NCBI GenBank assembly: GCA_039720395.1
Contig: CM077823.1
Span: 36,190,536 to 36,254,535, forward strand
Direction of reading: 5' to 3'
Origin: Liquidambar formosana
Lineage: Eukaryota > Streptophyta > Magnoliopsida > Saxifragales > Altingiaceae
Length of the DNA: 64,000 bases
Under the pieces are notes generated by a model that was given only the letters and a program-made list of their open reading frames with translations, was not told the DNA's origin and did not search any database. The translations under genes were made by a program, and so were the position numbers. This document shows positions 32,928 to 45,240 of the stretch, piece after piece. How positions within the stretch are numbered: position 1 is the first letter of the stretch; each line of letters starts with the position of its first letter.

Positions 32928-35900
32928 AAGCTAAAGTACATTCATTAAAGCCCCTTATTGGACCAAAGAGCTTACATATTGGCAGTTTTGTAAGTCCCAT
33001 GGCCCCCAACTTCTACTTGTCTCAATTCTACTTGAGATTTTTTTTCCCCCTTGAGTGGGAAAAGAAACATGAACTTGGTGTTTAAAGTCCACAATAAAAC
33101 AATTTTAAGGAATGGACTAGTGATTTCTAAAAATTTACAGTTCAAAAAGTGAAGGTTTTGAATTCGATCTTTTGTTATCTCTCTTAGAATTAGTGACCAA
33201 AAGGATTTATCTACAAATTAGTAAGTGGAAGATTCCCATGACCTACATGGCTACATGCCCCCTACCAAGAAAAAAACGAAAGGTTCCACAAGAATATTTA
33301 AATCCAAGTCTACGACATTGCTACCTAAAGAGTATAGCCCTCAGTTGCAAGAGTACTTGTAATGTCTATGAGAAATTTTGACTGGATTTTTCCTTTCTTT
33401 AAATTTAAAGCAAAAGGGACTCTCTTTGTTCTTAATTTACCAACTCGTCATTATAACATCACCCGATAAATGAATCCATTAATCATAGTCAATATTTTTA
33501 GTATTTTCCTATCCACAGTTGATTGTCTAACAAAAACATATAACTACTTTCTACCAAGACCTGTAATGAGATTCCAAGTTCTCATTTGTTTTCCAACGTT
33601 TTCTTGACCATGCTTTAATGGGAACTTGTAGAAAGGAACTTGCAGCTTTAGGGCTAAGGTATAAGATAAAAAATTGAATGGTTCTGATTTTAAAAATTAG
33701 ATGAGGGCATTAGCATATATAAGAAACATATTAAAAAAATATTGCATCAAGTTATAGGTTGTTGGCCTTCTCACAAATCAAGTTCTAAGCCACAAAATAT
33801 GATAGTGGCCAGCTTCTAACCTCTGATTTGAGCTCTTTTGCTTGAAGAGTAAGGACTTTGCTTCATGACATGCTTTGTAAAACAGCTTATGCATGTTAAG
33901 CACAAGCCAATCTACTGCTTTTGATTTACAGTATTTGTGTCAATCACCATGTAAGTTTGAGGAAAACATGAACAATTTCCATGTTGAAAGCCATGGCATT
34001 GGCCAATCTTTTACTAATATATGCTCAATGTCCTCGTAAACATATATTGGGTGGGCACTAGACTTTCTTTGTGTGGTTCATGTCATATTGGGTGTCTCTG
34101 TATCACTGTATGCGTCACTGATAATCTTTCAATGTGATCCTCAAAAATTTGTGCCAAGTTGTGAAAATGGAAGTGGGCATTTATGCTGCTTGTATCGTGG
34201 AGATGAAGCGACATTTCTCATTTTTGTAGCACCTAATACTGTGGTCTAGCTCATGTCACCATTCCGGGTTCATCAGATTTTTTCTCATAGAAAGTTTGGC
34301 ATCAAGAGACAACTATTTGGTTGTGTTGTAATGATTGTCACAGTGACCTCTCAAAGTTTTTGGTGCCATAGAGAACAACATGAAAGCTTCTTATCCTCTC
34401 AAAGTCTCAAGTAGGGCACAACGTACTTGTGAGGTGGGGTAGTTTTACAAACATTATGCCACCAAGTGCGCGCACTAGACAGGGGATTTTTCTTTTTCTT
34501 TCTTTCCTTTGTGTTTTCCTCCTAGTACTTAACCTTATCTAATGACCTAAACCGAAGCATGGGCCAGATTGGGAATTGGATTCCCAATATCCAACCCCTC
34601 ATTCCCGCAAACTAAATGCGCTCTACGTACGGTTACCTCAATTAAAGGCTTGCAAGAAGCCTTTTTACGATGGTCTTTTCAATGCAAATCAAAGACTCAA
34701 CAATCCAATCAACAACCAACTAGCTTGTAATAGGAAAAGGTGGGTTGGGTTCTGTACTTTGAAAACAGATTTCTATTCTTAGTCCCAAAAAAACAGGAAA
34801 TAAGCGGATAACATGTTTGGCAATGTGTTTTCAAAAATTGCTTTGTGAAAATTTTCCTTGAGAGCGGCTCATTCTTAGAGAACCAGAAAATGGTGTTCTT
34901 GATTTTTGTTTTCTATTTAGGAAACATAAAAACACTTAAGACTCTATGTTTTTAAAATTTCTTCCTGTTTTCAAAAATGCCCTTCTAAAAACGGTTTTTA
35001 GAGTGCGGAGCCAGACAAACAGTAAGTTTGTAAGAATTTAGTGAAATAAATCCAAAATGAATTTAGCTTTGGATTTGCATTTTTATTGGATAGAAGTCTC
35101 AAAGATTTACAAAGACAAGCATAAATTTTCAGTAATTTGGATAATATATACTAAAATAAGAGGAATTGCAGAAACAATTTTCAACCATTGCAGTCCTCTG
35201 GCACTAGAAAAAGGGCATGAGTGAAGATGAAGCAGAGCTAAAGAATCACATCCATTTTTTCCCTTTTGTCAACATTCTTGCAAGTACAATTCTTGCAAAT
35301 GACTGGAGATGTGGACAACTAGTACCATAGGTCACTTGCCCTTCCATATTGGAATCTTCCATATGTTTTGTCCCATAAGAAAACAAAAAGAAAAAGGGTT
35401 AAAGAGTAAAGAAGTACCTTGGCATTATTGGTGTACCAAATTTACTTTGATTCTTGTTGGGTGCTAGTTCAGTACTGTTTGACCAAAGGAGTATAGACCC
35501 TATACAACCACATTTTCAATAGTTGTGCAGTCACAATCACCAATCAAATTGTGACAACTCAGCAACACATATCCATCATGGGTCTCCTTGGTCATCTAAG
35601 GGGCATATATTCATGGTAATTCAGTCATAAATAAGCTGCTGTGGCTTCATTGGATTGGTAGGGGATTGCAGGGAAATGCATGTCTCTTGGAAAGGATAAT
35701 ATATGACACTAGTGTTTTACTTAGTTTCAACGTCTAGAATATGATAAAAAAAGAAAAGAAAAGGTGAAATCCATCTTCATATATATTATGGTTAACCTTT
35801 ATTCTTAAGTTGCCTTTAAACATTATTCACTTTAATAATTTGAGAATCGCCTTTTCCAAAATTGCGCAATCAATATTGGCTAATCACATCTCACCACTTC

Positions 35901-37490
35901 AGCATGGCATGGGATTGGTTAGCCATTTCATTTGGGATTACATGGTAGTTTAGTCATAAAACAAGCTGTAGTAGTGACATCAAGGGACAAGGCAGTCACA
36001 GAGTGCGCTTGTGGATGAAGTGTTTGTAAAGCAAATATCTCTTGAACACACCGTAATGATGCTTTTGCTGTGTTTTTCAACATCTAGAACATGGAAAGTT
36101 AAAAATCCCGCTTGAAATTCGTTTTGAATTAAACTCAATCTTATTTTCCAAGTTGCAATCAAGAATTATTTGCATCATAAATGAGAATCTTTTCCCTATA
36201 TTCAAGTAAATAATCCAGCTTTAATTATGCCGTTAAACCTGGTCTTGTTTTCCAAGTTGCCTTCAAGAATTATTTGTACGTATCATGTTTTGAGAATCAA
36301 TTCCCTATAATAATACAGGGTAGAGACATGAAGAATGGATAATCTGACATATAGGTATAATATATGGCTCTTATTCTTCATTTTCCTTAGCTTCCATATG
36401 ATAATATAGACAAAAATGTCTAGGGCCCATGATTCTACTTTTCGTCGTAGACCATAGATTTGAGGATCATATAGCGCTAATCATGCGCGTTCAACTATAT
36501 ATATATATATATACAACCATCGACAACTTCTTCAAAGATGGATTGATTGATGGATTAGATCACTTGCCTTGATAAGTTGGGATGACGCGATCTATACTTT
36601 ACTTGTGGGAAAAAACATTAAAATCCAACAATGTTATCTAAATAAGTGTACCAAATTAATCTCATTTCCAACTTTATGAGATGCTAAAATTCTTATTCTT
36701 TAATGAAATACCTAGATTTTCTGTTAAGTGCATGAATGATATATCTAGCCCCCTAGAGAATATTCCTTAGGCTAATACCTTGATCATTCAAAGTAGAAAC
36801 TACTAGCTTCATAAATTCACATTATAGAAAGCTTTTCTAGTGAAGATATGGCTTAGACATATCACATGTATGCTTATGCATATCCTGCCATAAGGTTTTT
36901 AAGAGACCAAGTGCATAATTGCTTTGGTACATGCAAAAAAATATAGAATATGCCAGTTGAAAAACATTAACCGCGTGTCTAATTTAAACATTAACCGTAT
37001 AATCTAAAGTATATCCCAAATCAGCATTTGCCCATTAGCCTTCTGATTTAATTGGAAAAAAACATTAACCGTACATATGATCGTATATCGTTCCCTAATC
37101 AGCATTTGCCCCTTAATTTGATAGTTTTGATCCATGAGTATAGTGGTTTGATTATTAAGTGTCACAAAGAAATCGTGTGGATCATGATGGGTGACCGACA
37201 ATTTTTTGCACATTTTGTTTTTGTGCGCATCAATGAGTCAAATATATGAAGTTAGAACCATAGGAAATTATATAAAGTACGTCAAATGGAACATGATACA
37301 CAATATGCCTTCTGTTTGTCCTCTTGACCTCTTCACTTGGGGATTTCCATGCATAAATTCTTTAAGCATAAATTCCCTCCTTGCTTCAACCACAAGCTAA
37401 ACCATAACCCTAATTAGAAACCCTAACCCCACTTCTCTACCGTACGTTTTAATCGCTTCTTATCTCTTAACAAATTAAAAAGGCCATGTG
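32928..37490. other. Intergenic upstream of the DC1 pair
   Basis: Long AT-rich gap with no gene recognised. It contains a diverged tandem duplication (about 35612-36315). The last 100 bases are the promoter of the first DC1 gene. Confidence 0.5.
35612..36315. repeat. Diverged tandem units of about 325 bp
   Basis: Unit 1 (about 35612) and unit 2 (about 35940) share ATGGTA.TT.AGTCATAAA and TCAACRTCTAGAAYATG, then a TTCCAAGTTGC-like segment and GAGAATC.CTTTTCC. A third partial copy of the last part (TTTTCCAAGTTGCCTTCAAG) lies at 36247-36315. Confidence 0.55.
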
Positions 37491-37502
37491 TAGAACTCCC
37501 CT

Positions 37503-37510
37503 TATATAAA
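37503..37510 (+). promoter_or_regulatory. TATA box of DC1 gene 1
   Basis: TATATAAA lies 50 bases upstream of the start codon. The following leader (GGGTTCTCTGCTAGAGTC) is similar to that of the second DC1 gene. Confidence 0.65.
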
Positions 37511-37559
37511 TGGGCCATTTGGGTTCTCTGCTAGAGTCTTAACTACCCCCAAAACCACC

Positions 37560-38742
37560 ATGAAATACAATGAGATATCTCACTTCAGCCACCCTCAACA
37601 CATTCTCAAATTTGAGTACCTAGAAGTTCCATTCAAATGTGATGGCTGCAAGGAAGTAGGCATAGGCTCACGCTACAAATGCAACCTCTGTGACTACGAT
37701 CTTCACACCCACTGTGCCCTCCCTTCTCCTTCCATCGTTCACCCTTTCTACACCAAATGTTCCTTCCAGTTCCTCTCGCGCCCACCTGGCGATAAACCAC
37801 GCTTCTGCAATGCATGCGAGAAGGACGTAGCGGGTTTCGTCTACCACTGCCAATCCTGCGGTTTCGATCTTCACCCTTGCTGTGCCAAGCTGCCGATGGT
37901 GCTTGACGATGGAGAAATGAAGCTCTACTTGTATAGGAAGGTAAGCTAAATCATGCCACCCTCCCCCACTATATATTAAAATTACTTTTTATACACAAAA
38001 TTTTTCATAATTAGAAATTTGTCCCTCCCTAAATTTGATAGATTTTGTAAATTTAACTTAATCCTCCCACAAAAGGCAGATGTCAAAACACTTTTGTTTT
38101 CTAACTTTTAGTTCTTTGTGTTTGTTTTTTCTTCTATATAATTGTAAATTTGACCCTACCAAAAATGGTTACTGTGCACATATTTTGCTTCCGAAAAATT
38201 GGTATTTTCGTTAATTCGATCCTTTCATTAAAGTTCAAAGTTAAAATCCATTTTATTTTTTAACTTTTGATTAATTACACTTTGCCCCTTGAATCATTTT
38301 ATAGGAGACAACCCTTTTTTTTTTACTTTTTTTTTTCTTTTTGTTAGTGAGTTATTGACTTATTGTCTTGATCCTGTAAGACTAATTTTTTGGTTCTGCC
38401 CTGAAGATAAGCGCGTCTTGTGACCGATGCGGGAGGAAAGGGAGGAGCTGGAGTTATCGGTCGGCATGCAAGAAATATAATTTGCACGTTGCATGTGTGA
38501 AGGAGATGTTGGTGGAGGGTTGGCATGAGCTATGTTTTGGGCGTGGTAAATATAGGAAGTTGGAGAATAGAATTCCTAGTCTCAAAGGGACACTGCAGAC
38601 CCATAGGCACAAAAGTAAAGGTAAGATGAAGAAATGTTGTGAAGTGGCTGGAATGGCTCTGCAGTTTGTTGTTTCAGCGGTACTTGGAGATCCGACGACG
38701 ATTATCGCAGGAGTGATCGGGTCAATGATGTCGCGAGCTTGA
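37560..38742 (+). CDS. DC1-domain (Cys/His-rich C1) protein, copy 1, two exons
   Basis: Exons are 37560-37940 and 38407-38742, with a 466-base intron (AAG/GTAAGC, CCTGAAG/). The product has 238 residues. Two full DC1 zinc modules are visible. The first has Cys27, Cys30, Cys41, Cys44, His49 and Cys52. The second has His61, Cys83, Cys86, Cys97, Cys100, His105 and Cys108. A third (Cys132, Cys135, Cys148, His154, Cys157) has Tyr151 in place of one Cys. A Lys-rich stretch and a hydrophobic tail (about 205-236) follow, suggesting membrane contact. DC1 proteins are plant-specific and often stress- or hormone-linked; the exact role is unknown. Without splicing, the first exon would end two codons into the intron and lose module 3, so the spliced form is favoured. 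Confidence 0.9.
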
Positions 38743-39420
38743 TGTGTGGCGGGGATTTTGCGGTTGTAGCGTTGTTCGGTGGATGTGCCTATAGGGGATC
38801 AGTGTCTTGGGGCCTGCATAAATGTACATGAGCCCTTTTTCTCCTTTTTAGTTTTTATTTTGGGGAGTGGGGGTGTGCATGTGTCCATGTCTGCTTCATG
38901 CATGTGACCAAAAATGCTGTAATAAACAAGTGTTCTTCTAGAAAGTGTTTTTCATTTCTGATTTGATGTTGAGACCTGCAGCTGTAGGTTTTGGTTAAGA
39001 AAAATGCTTTAATGATAATGATGCATGTAAAGACAATATCAGACTTGCAAACACAAAAAATATTTTCATAAAAAGATATTAAACTCATATGTTAGGGTAC
39101 ACGTGCAAGTGTTCGAGTGCCTATCATTACATTAGTCATGCTAACCAAACTTCTATAAAGTTATATAATGATATATCAAGTTTGTTTCCAAAGTCAAAAG
39201 GGCCCTATATGAAGTAATGCACCCCAATCAAGCAAAGTCCATATTGTATCATGAAGTAAATAATCTGTAATGCGCTTACAGTATTGTGGCAGGGGACCAA
39301 GCCTGTAGAAGCAGAGGTGGAACAGAGTTTCATCTCAGAATGGTCTTGTTAACATTTGGATTTGAGAGGGGCTTGAGCTGGTCCAAATTATAATGGGCTC
39401 AGGCTTGGCTCTTTGTAGAC
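38743..39420. other. Intergenic between the DC1 genes, left part
   Basis: 3' flank of DC1 gene 1 (a GT-rich stretch near 38860-38890) followed by AT-rich DNA. No gene. Confidence 0.45.
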
Positions 39421-39424
39421 TGAG

Positions 39425-39635
39425 GGTGGTTGTTGCAACCCCTTAATTTTATTTGCAAATCTTCTTTTTTTTCCTTTTTTTTTTTTTAGATTTTATAAAA
39501 AATAAAAAATATTTTTATGAAAAATGGTTGTTTTACTATTAGAAAACATTATTTTGAATAATTTTGTAAAGTAAATTTTTTTTTTTTTCCAAAATCGGTC
39601 GTTTAAGTAGACTTACTGAACATTTATAATTTTTT
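39425..39635. mobile_element. Mutator-like MITE, truncated copy
   Basis: The left half matches the copy at 52.8 kb (TTGCAACCCCTTAATTTTAT) and then the shared AGATTTTATAAAAAAT, AGAAAACATTATTTTGAA and CGTTTAAGTAGACTT segments. It stops near the centre of the palindrome, so the right half and right end are missing. A 20-bp direct repeat, TAATTTTTTCAAGAGGACAG (39628-39667), marks the break. Confidence 0.65.
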
Positions 39636-40189
39636 CAAGAGGACAGTAATTTTTTCAAGAGGACAGGGAATGATGGAAGGCAAACCCAGTTGCAAATCTG
39701 CACCTGCACATTATATCAAGTTTATTCCCTCTGCCACCCTTAGGAATCATGCTGTGTCCTTTATGAATCTTCTGTGGATAGGTTTGGATAATTTTGGGCC
39801 AAAGGGTATCCCTACTAATTGTAATGGGCTGGGCATATGCAATGATGGGTGATAAGGAAACATTATCCACCATCATAAAATTAAACTCTACATTTTTTTT
39901 TTCCTTTCTTTTTTAGGTATAATTTGAGGGTTTGAACCCTAACCTATCCTAATCCTTATCATTCCACCCTCCTTCATCACTAGGATAACCCTAGTAGGCT
40001 TAATTCAACATTACTTTCGATCTAAGAAGAAGCCTCATCAAAATTCATTCTTCCTTCAAGAAAATAAATAAATAAAATCCTGCCTTTTACTACAAATGGG
40101 CTTAGCTCTAAATCATGGCTGAAACGGAGGACAGGAAGGGGAAGGACTTAACAAACACAATGAACCTCTGCACACTCAAACGTGGCCCC

Positions 40190-40362
40190 CTAGTTCAAAA
40201 GCCACATATATGTCTAACGGGCCAGGTCGGCCACAAGCCCATAATCCTCTAACTGATATTGGTCCAATCTTGGCGTGGAGAAATCGGAGATGGGCTTATA
40301 CCAATCCTGAAAGCATCCTTGAGGTCCTAAATTGTCAGTCCAGCTTGGTCCAAACTTCGCGT
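40190..40362. repeat. Dispersed repeat, copy A
   Basis: Segments such as CCTCTAACTGATA, GGTCCAAT(C/T)TTG, ATACCAATCCT, GAAAGCATCCTTGA and CAGCTTGGTCCAA recur in the same order at 47206-47364. Similarity covers about 170 bases. Nature unknown. Confidence 0.65.
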
Positions 40363-40371
40363 TTAAAATTT

Positions 40372-40769
40372 GAGGGCATCCATTGGCATCCCAAGACTTG
40401 CTTTGCATTCCACAACTATTGTGGTTTTTTAGGATTTTATAAAAAATATAAATGTTTTTTATGAAAACTGATTGCGTCATTCATTAGAAAACATCATTTT
40501 AAACAACTTTATAAAAGAAAGTTTTTTCAAAAATCGTCGTTGAAGTAGGCTTTTTAGATTTTTATAGAAAAAGAGACTGTAAACGGTAAAAAAATCCACT
40601 TGAACGACAAATTTTTAAAAAACTTTTTTTTTAAAGTTGTTAAAAAGGATGCTTTCTAATCGACAATGTAGTGAGTTTTCATTAAAAGTTTTTATATTTT
40701 TCATAAATCTTTAAAAAACACAGAGTTGGGAGGTGCCGAACAAGTCTTGGGATAACAATAGAAGCCCCC
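40372..40769. mobile_element. Mutator-like MITE, copy 3 (9-bp target duplication)
   Basis: The 398-bp element is flanked by the exact 9-bp repeat TTAAAATTT (40363-40371 and 40770-40778). Its ends are inverse: GAGGGCATCCATTGGCATCC on the left and, read from the right, GGGGGCTTCTATTGTTATCC, both followed by CAAGACTTG. The interior has the family motifs AACATCATTTT, AACAACTTTATAAAAGAAAG and their inverse forms. It lies about 520 bases upstream of DC1 gene 2. Confidence 0.88.
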
Positions 40770-41233
40770 TTAAAATTTTGATCTTTTGAGCTGGGCCAGG
40801 AGAGAAAACGCCCAATGTTCCGTGGCCCAAATGCTGACCTCTATGTGCCCATGCAGTGATATTGTGTACTTATTTTTGTTATTTATTTATTAATTGTGTA
40901 CATATGCCCAACTTAGAAGTTACAGGTAATATTAAGAAATCATTAAAAAAAAAAAGTTAAAAATTCGTTATTTGGTATATATTCTTAAGAGGGACATGAC
41001 CCAATAATTAAGATGCCTTAATTCTGCCGTCTTTCCTCTTGATGTGGGATTCCATGAATCCGGATTCCATCTACTCATTTTACCACCATGCCATCCCCAA
41101 AGCATATATCCCTGCTTGCTGTAGCTGCAAGCCAACGCATGCATTAATCACTTTTTATATCTCTAATAACAAGAAGCCCACTTGTCCCCAAAAATAAAAA
41201 TAAAAGAAGGAAACACCTCAAGGCCCAAGAATT

Positions 41234-41241
41234 TATATATA
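41234..41241 (+). promoter_or_regulatory. TATA box of DC1 gene 2
   Basis: TATATATA lies 50 bases upstream of the start codon. It is followed by CTGGGTTCTAGGATAGAG, which parallels the leader of DC1 gene 1. Confidence 0.65.
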
Positions 41242-41290
41242 TTGGGGCACCTGGGTTCTAGGATAGAGCCATAGAGGCCTACCAAAAACC

Positions 41291-42001
41291 ATGACCATAT
41301 ACCCAGAGATCTCTCAATTCAGCCACTCCCAACACAACCTAAAGCTTGAATACACAAAAGTCCCATTCAAATGCGATGGCTGCAAGGAAATTGGCATAGG
41401 CTCGCATTACAGGTGCACCACTTGTAACTATGATCTTCACACCCACTGTCAACCCCCTTCTTCTTCTCCCTTCTTCATTTCTCACCCTTTCTTCCCCAGA
41501 TGCTCTTTCCAGTTCCTCTCCCGCCCACCTGGCGATAAGCCGCGCTACTGCAACGCATGCGAGAGGGAAGTAACGGGTTTCGTTTACCATTGCAAGGCGT
41601 GTGGTTTCGATCTTCATCCCTGTTGTGCGAAGCTCCCCACAGAGCATGATGGTGGCGGTGAAGTGAAGTTGTACTTGTATAAGAAGGTGAGCGCACCCTG
41701 CGACAAGTGTGGGAAGAAAGGGAGGAGCTGGTGTTACCGGTCGGCGTGTAAGAAGTATAATTTTCACGTAGCATGTGTGAAGGATATGATGGTGGAGAGT
41801 TGGCATGAGGGTGGAAACACTAGCCTGAAAGGTGCAGTACTTCAGACACACCAGACGAATCATAATAAAAGTAAAGGTGGAAAGATGAAAAAGAGCTGTG
41901 AGATTGCTGGGTTGGTTTTGCAGTTTGTGATATCGGCGGTTCTTGGGGATCCTACGGCTCTTATTGGCGGGGTTATTGGGTCGGTGGTGTCGCGGTGGTG
42001 A
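41291..42001 (+). CDS. DC1-domain (Cys/His-rich C1) protein, copy 2, intronless
   Basis: The 236-residue protein is encoded by one exon. It is a close paralogue of the DC1 gene 3.7 kb upstream: VPFKCDGCKE.GIGS.Y, FQFLSRPPGDKPR.CNACE, GFDLHPCCAKLP and KGRSW..RSACKKYN.HVACVK are shared. Two full zinc modules are followed by a third with Tyr in place of one Cys. A Lys-rich linker and a hydrophobic C-terminus (LVLQFVISAVLGDPTALIGG) follow. At the position of the other gene's intron this gene reads AAG GTG AGC without a break, so the intron has been lost here or gained there. Same strand and similar leaders indicate a tandem duplication. A minus-strand open frame over the same region is a shadow. 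Confidence 0.92.
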   Translation: MTIYPEISQFSHSQHNLKLEYTKVPFKCDGCKEIGIGSHYRCTTCNYDLHTHCQPPSSSPFFISHPFFPRCSFQFLSRPPGDKPRYCNACEREVTGFVYHCKACGFDLHPCCAKLPTEHDGGGEVKLYLYKKVSAPCDKCGKKGRSWCYRSACKKYNFHVACVKDMMVESWHEGGNTSLKGAVLQTHQTNHNKSKGGKMKKSCEIAGLVLQFVISAVLGDPTALIGGVIGSVVSRW

Positions 42002-42309
42002 TGGGTGGTGGTTAGGTACTGGATGGTGGAGTTGCAATGTTTGTCCAGTGGATGTGTGTCTAAGGTTTGAGGGAATTGGGCCATGCGTACGGTTGTATCT
42101 TCTTGCCGAGGTTATTAGGTCGTTGAAGTTGCCATCATGCTATGGTTTAAGATATTAATTAATGTGAAGCAGACAGCGGGGTTATTCGTGTTCGAAAATT
42201 AATCGAGTTGAAGCTCTTATACCATGTTGGCAAAAAATAAATGAATAATAATATCAAAAAAAGTATGGGATATGGATGGTGCAGTTATAATCCTCTTTAT
42301 GATCTAGTT

Positions 42310-44307
42310 TAAGGGTGTGCACAGGTCGATTTAGAGCGGTTGGAAGAGAAATCATCAACCAACCTGTCAATGGCGGTTTGAAAAATTTTCGACTCATCAC
42401 CAAACTGTTGATTCTCAAAACTGGCGAATTGGTTGATATATATCTTTTGGTGGTTTTGAACCAACAGTTTGGGTGGATTAGGCGGGTTGTATCATGCGCT
42501 TCATAACTTTCAGTGTAAAATGCAAAAAACCCTCTCCTATTATTACCCATTTTGCAAGTTACCCCCCTCTAATAAAAAACTCACCAAAAAACCCCCCATA
42601 TTATCTAGGGTTGATAGATTGCCCCTTTCTGTCTGGTCAACGTTAAGAAGACTAACGAAAATTTGCACATGACTAGCACATGACACCAATAATTTACTTT
42701 TATGACCAAAATGCCCTCCTCCATAATTATTCACCATGTCTGTTGCTGGCTAAGCTCGCCGCTGGTCTAATCCCCCTTGGAGAAGGATTGTCTCGATCAA
42801 ATCTATCTCGCGCACTCCTTTCTCATTTGAGACCCAAAGTCATTTGCCTTCGATCTGATCTGAAAAGACGCTGAGCTGCAACTCCGATCACCCTTGGAGT
42901 CCACCCTTCCATTGACGCTATACTTCTGTGGTTAGATTGTCTCAGAAATTAAATGGGTTTTCTTAAAACAGAGCATACCCAAAAATTGATGGAGTGGTTT
43001 AAGCACAAGGTCAAAGACGGGTTGTTGAAACTTGACTACTAATGGTGAGAACCATGTTGTCATGATGTTGATGAAGGACAAAATGGTGGAAACGGAGAAG
43101 AGAACTCCATGGATGAAACCCATGCGTAGACAACAACGACGATGGTGGTGTGGAGGGTTAGGGTTTTCGGTGAAGATGATAGTGTAAGACCATCGACAAT
43201 GGAGATTTTACAACTAAGGGTTGATTGCTAACGTTGCCTCCATCGCCGTTGATGGAGGTGAAGGTTTGGGAGATGAAAGTGGCATGGCAGAGGAGAGTCT
43301 GGGAGAGTTGTGATGATTGTGGTGACCTTCGTTGAAAACCATTCATATGTTTTTCGATGGTTTGGGTAGAAAGTAGAGATTTGTTGAGACTTTGTTAGAT
43401 TCAGTGGAGTGGTGGCGGTGGGACTTCGCCGGTTTCTAGCATTGGGTCACCAGTGAAGATGATCGGACTAGTATAACAAGTGGCAACTTTTAAATTCGTC
43501 CTCATCCTAGTAATTGAAACTGATGGATGAGTTTTTCGGAAGGAGATCGATAGCTAGTTGATTGAGGTGGCTTTGATGGCTATGGCAAACAATGATTGTT
43601 TCAAAGACTAGAGAAGGGTGGCAATGCGTTCTGGTGACGGTAAGAGGTGGTTAGAGGAGTGGATGGTGTGGGTGACGCTCATTGACGATTTGATGGCTAG
43701 AAACCGAACCCATTGCATACAAAACGCAGCGTTTCATACAACATTATCAAGGGTAAAATTGACTTTTACTTCTTTTGTTAACGACGTAAGTTGCTGGACT
43801 AGTATAGGGGGTTTTTTGCATTTTACCTTAACTTTTATAAGGATTGTCCTTTGACCAAAAAGTATGTTTTCATAATCTCTATGAGAATGGTGTGTTGATT
43901 TCTCAACAAAAATGTTTAGAGACAATCCATTTTTTTTTTTATATATTTTTTTTTTTGTAAAAAAAGACGAATCATTTAACATTCTATAATATCAAATCCC
44001 ACAAGGTAATTATAGATCAAGCAATAAGAAGTTTTTTTTTTTAAAAAAAAAAAACTATAATGACTTAACATGTTTTCTTGTAGAAAGTATATATATTATA
44101 TATTTAATTATATATTTTTTGATGAAGCGGGTTACGTTGGTTTATTGGCGGTTTGACAAAGTTTAACCCACCAACTAAACCAAACCATCAAATTTATTGC
44201 TCAACCCACTCAAACCAATCCAGCTATTCTCTCAAACTGCTTAGGTCGGTGCAGAATGGAACGGATTGACTTGATTTGGCAGATTGGGTATTTTTTGCAC
44301 ATCCCTA
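42310..44307. mobile_element. hAT-type element, about 2 kb, with a nested insertion
   Basis: The ends are TAAGGGTGTGCA on the left and TGCACATCCCTA on the right, imperfect inverse repeats of the plant hAT type (TAGGGRTGTGCA). The flanks are ATCTAGTT (42302-42309) and ATCTAGTA (44308-44315), an 8-bp duplication with one mismatch. Subterminal regions repeat GGTTTG/CAAACC-like motifs, as hAT elements do. No transposase frame is present. A Mutator-like element at 42513-43828 is inserted inside. Confidence 0.72.
42513..43828. mobile_element. Mutator-like element with non-TE-like cargo, nested in the hAT element
   Basis: Inverse terminal repeats read GTGTAAAATGCAAAAAACCC on the left and, from the right, AGGTAAAATGCAAAAAACCC. 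The flanks are TAACTTTCA (42504-42512) and TAACTTTTA (43829-43837), a 9-bp duplication with one mismatch. The interior, notably 42740-43720, is less AT-rich than its surroundings and full of GATGG/GTGG-type sequence, as if derived from genic DNA. No intact frame was recognised in it. It may be a Pack-MULE or an ordinary deletion derivative. Confidence 0.65.
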
Positions 44308-45240
44308 ATCTAGTATATTAGTTTGTTTGCTTTTTAATTTATTTTAATTTATGATTTTATTATATATATATATTCTGAAGCCAAATGGGCTTACTTGAAG
44401 GTCATGGTGCTTATTGTAGGATGGAATAATATGCTGTAATGACCTTACAGTTCAAGATGCTTTTCTTTCCTTTTTTTTTTTTTTGGTTACATCTGTTCAA
44501 GTTGTTATGCAAGGACCATTTATTGGTCCTTTTACCTTAGAATAAGAATGGACTTCATCGATCTCCCGTCCCAACAATAACCGATCCAGCCCTAAGGTTA
44601 AATAGGGACGAGTTTGGATCATACAATCTGAGTCCGATTCCATCCAACAAGGATCCTAACCCATGATAAAATTTTCCCACATCTTTAGACAGTTTTGGCC
44701 CTAACAAAATTACGTATTACGGAAACAATCCATTATCAAATTATCAAATATACATATGTTAACAGCAAGAAAGGGCCAGAAGTTCACCTAAGACAAGCCC
44801 TCAAGGCCTCAACGTCAAACCCATCATGGTTTGACAAAGCGTGTAGCTAACTAGCATTTTCCAAGTATAAATTCACAGCAAGAAAGGGCTATAAGTTCAC
44901 CTAAGAGAAGCCCCTCGACGTCAAATCCATGGGGTTTCTCACTTTCTCTTCTTCCACATAATAGGAAAATAAAAAAAGGAAGTCCGAGAGAAAGAGAGAG
45001 AGAGAGGGGGGGGCGGGGGGGGGGGAAGGTACAGCAAGTCAGCACAGGGCAATCCGGAGGGAGTGAGCAATAACCCTGAACAAAAGAGGAAAACGATAAA
45101 AAAAGGAAGTTCGAAAATATGGAGGGGAAAAAAAAAAAAACACAAAGGAAGTATATATAGGTACAGTGATTCGTGAGGGAGTGACCCATCGCCCTGGCGG
45201 TCTCGTCTGTTGAAGGAAGACCCAAAAAAAATCTCCGACG
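44308..45240. other. Intergenic with a G run
   Basis: AT-rich DNA with a (GA)n stretch near 44990-45006 followed by a G-rich run (45007-45025). No gene. It would be the promoter of the kelch pseudogene. Confidence 0.45.

Noticed and set aside
37560..37949. Unspliced 129-residue DC1 protein
   Set aside because: The last two codons are intron; the paralogue at 41291 shows the protein continuing with the sequence found in the second exon at 38407.
41339..42037. 232-codon minus-strand frame over DC1 gene 2
   Set aside because: Exact antisense of a conserved Cys/His-rich protein; it has no domain of its own.
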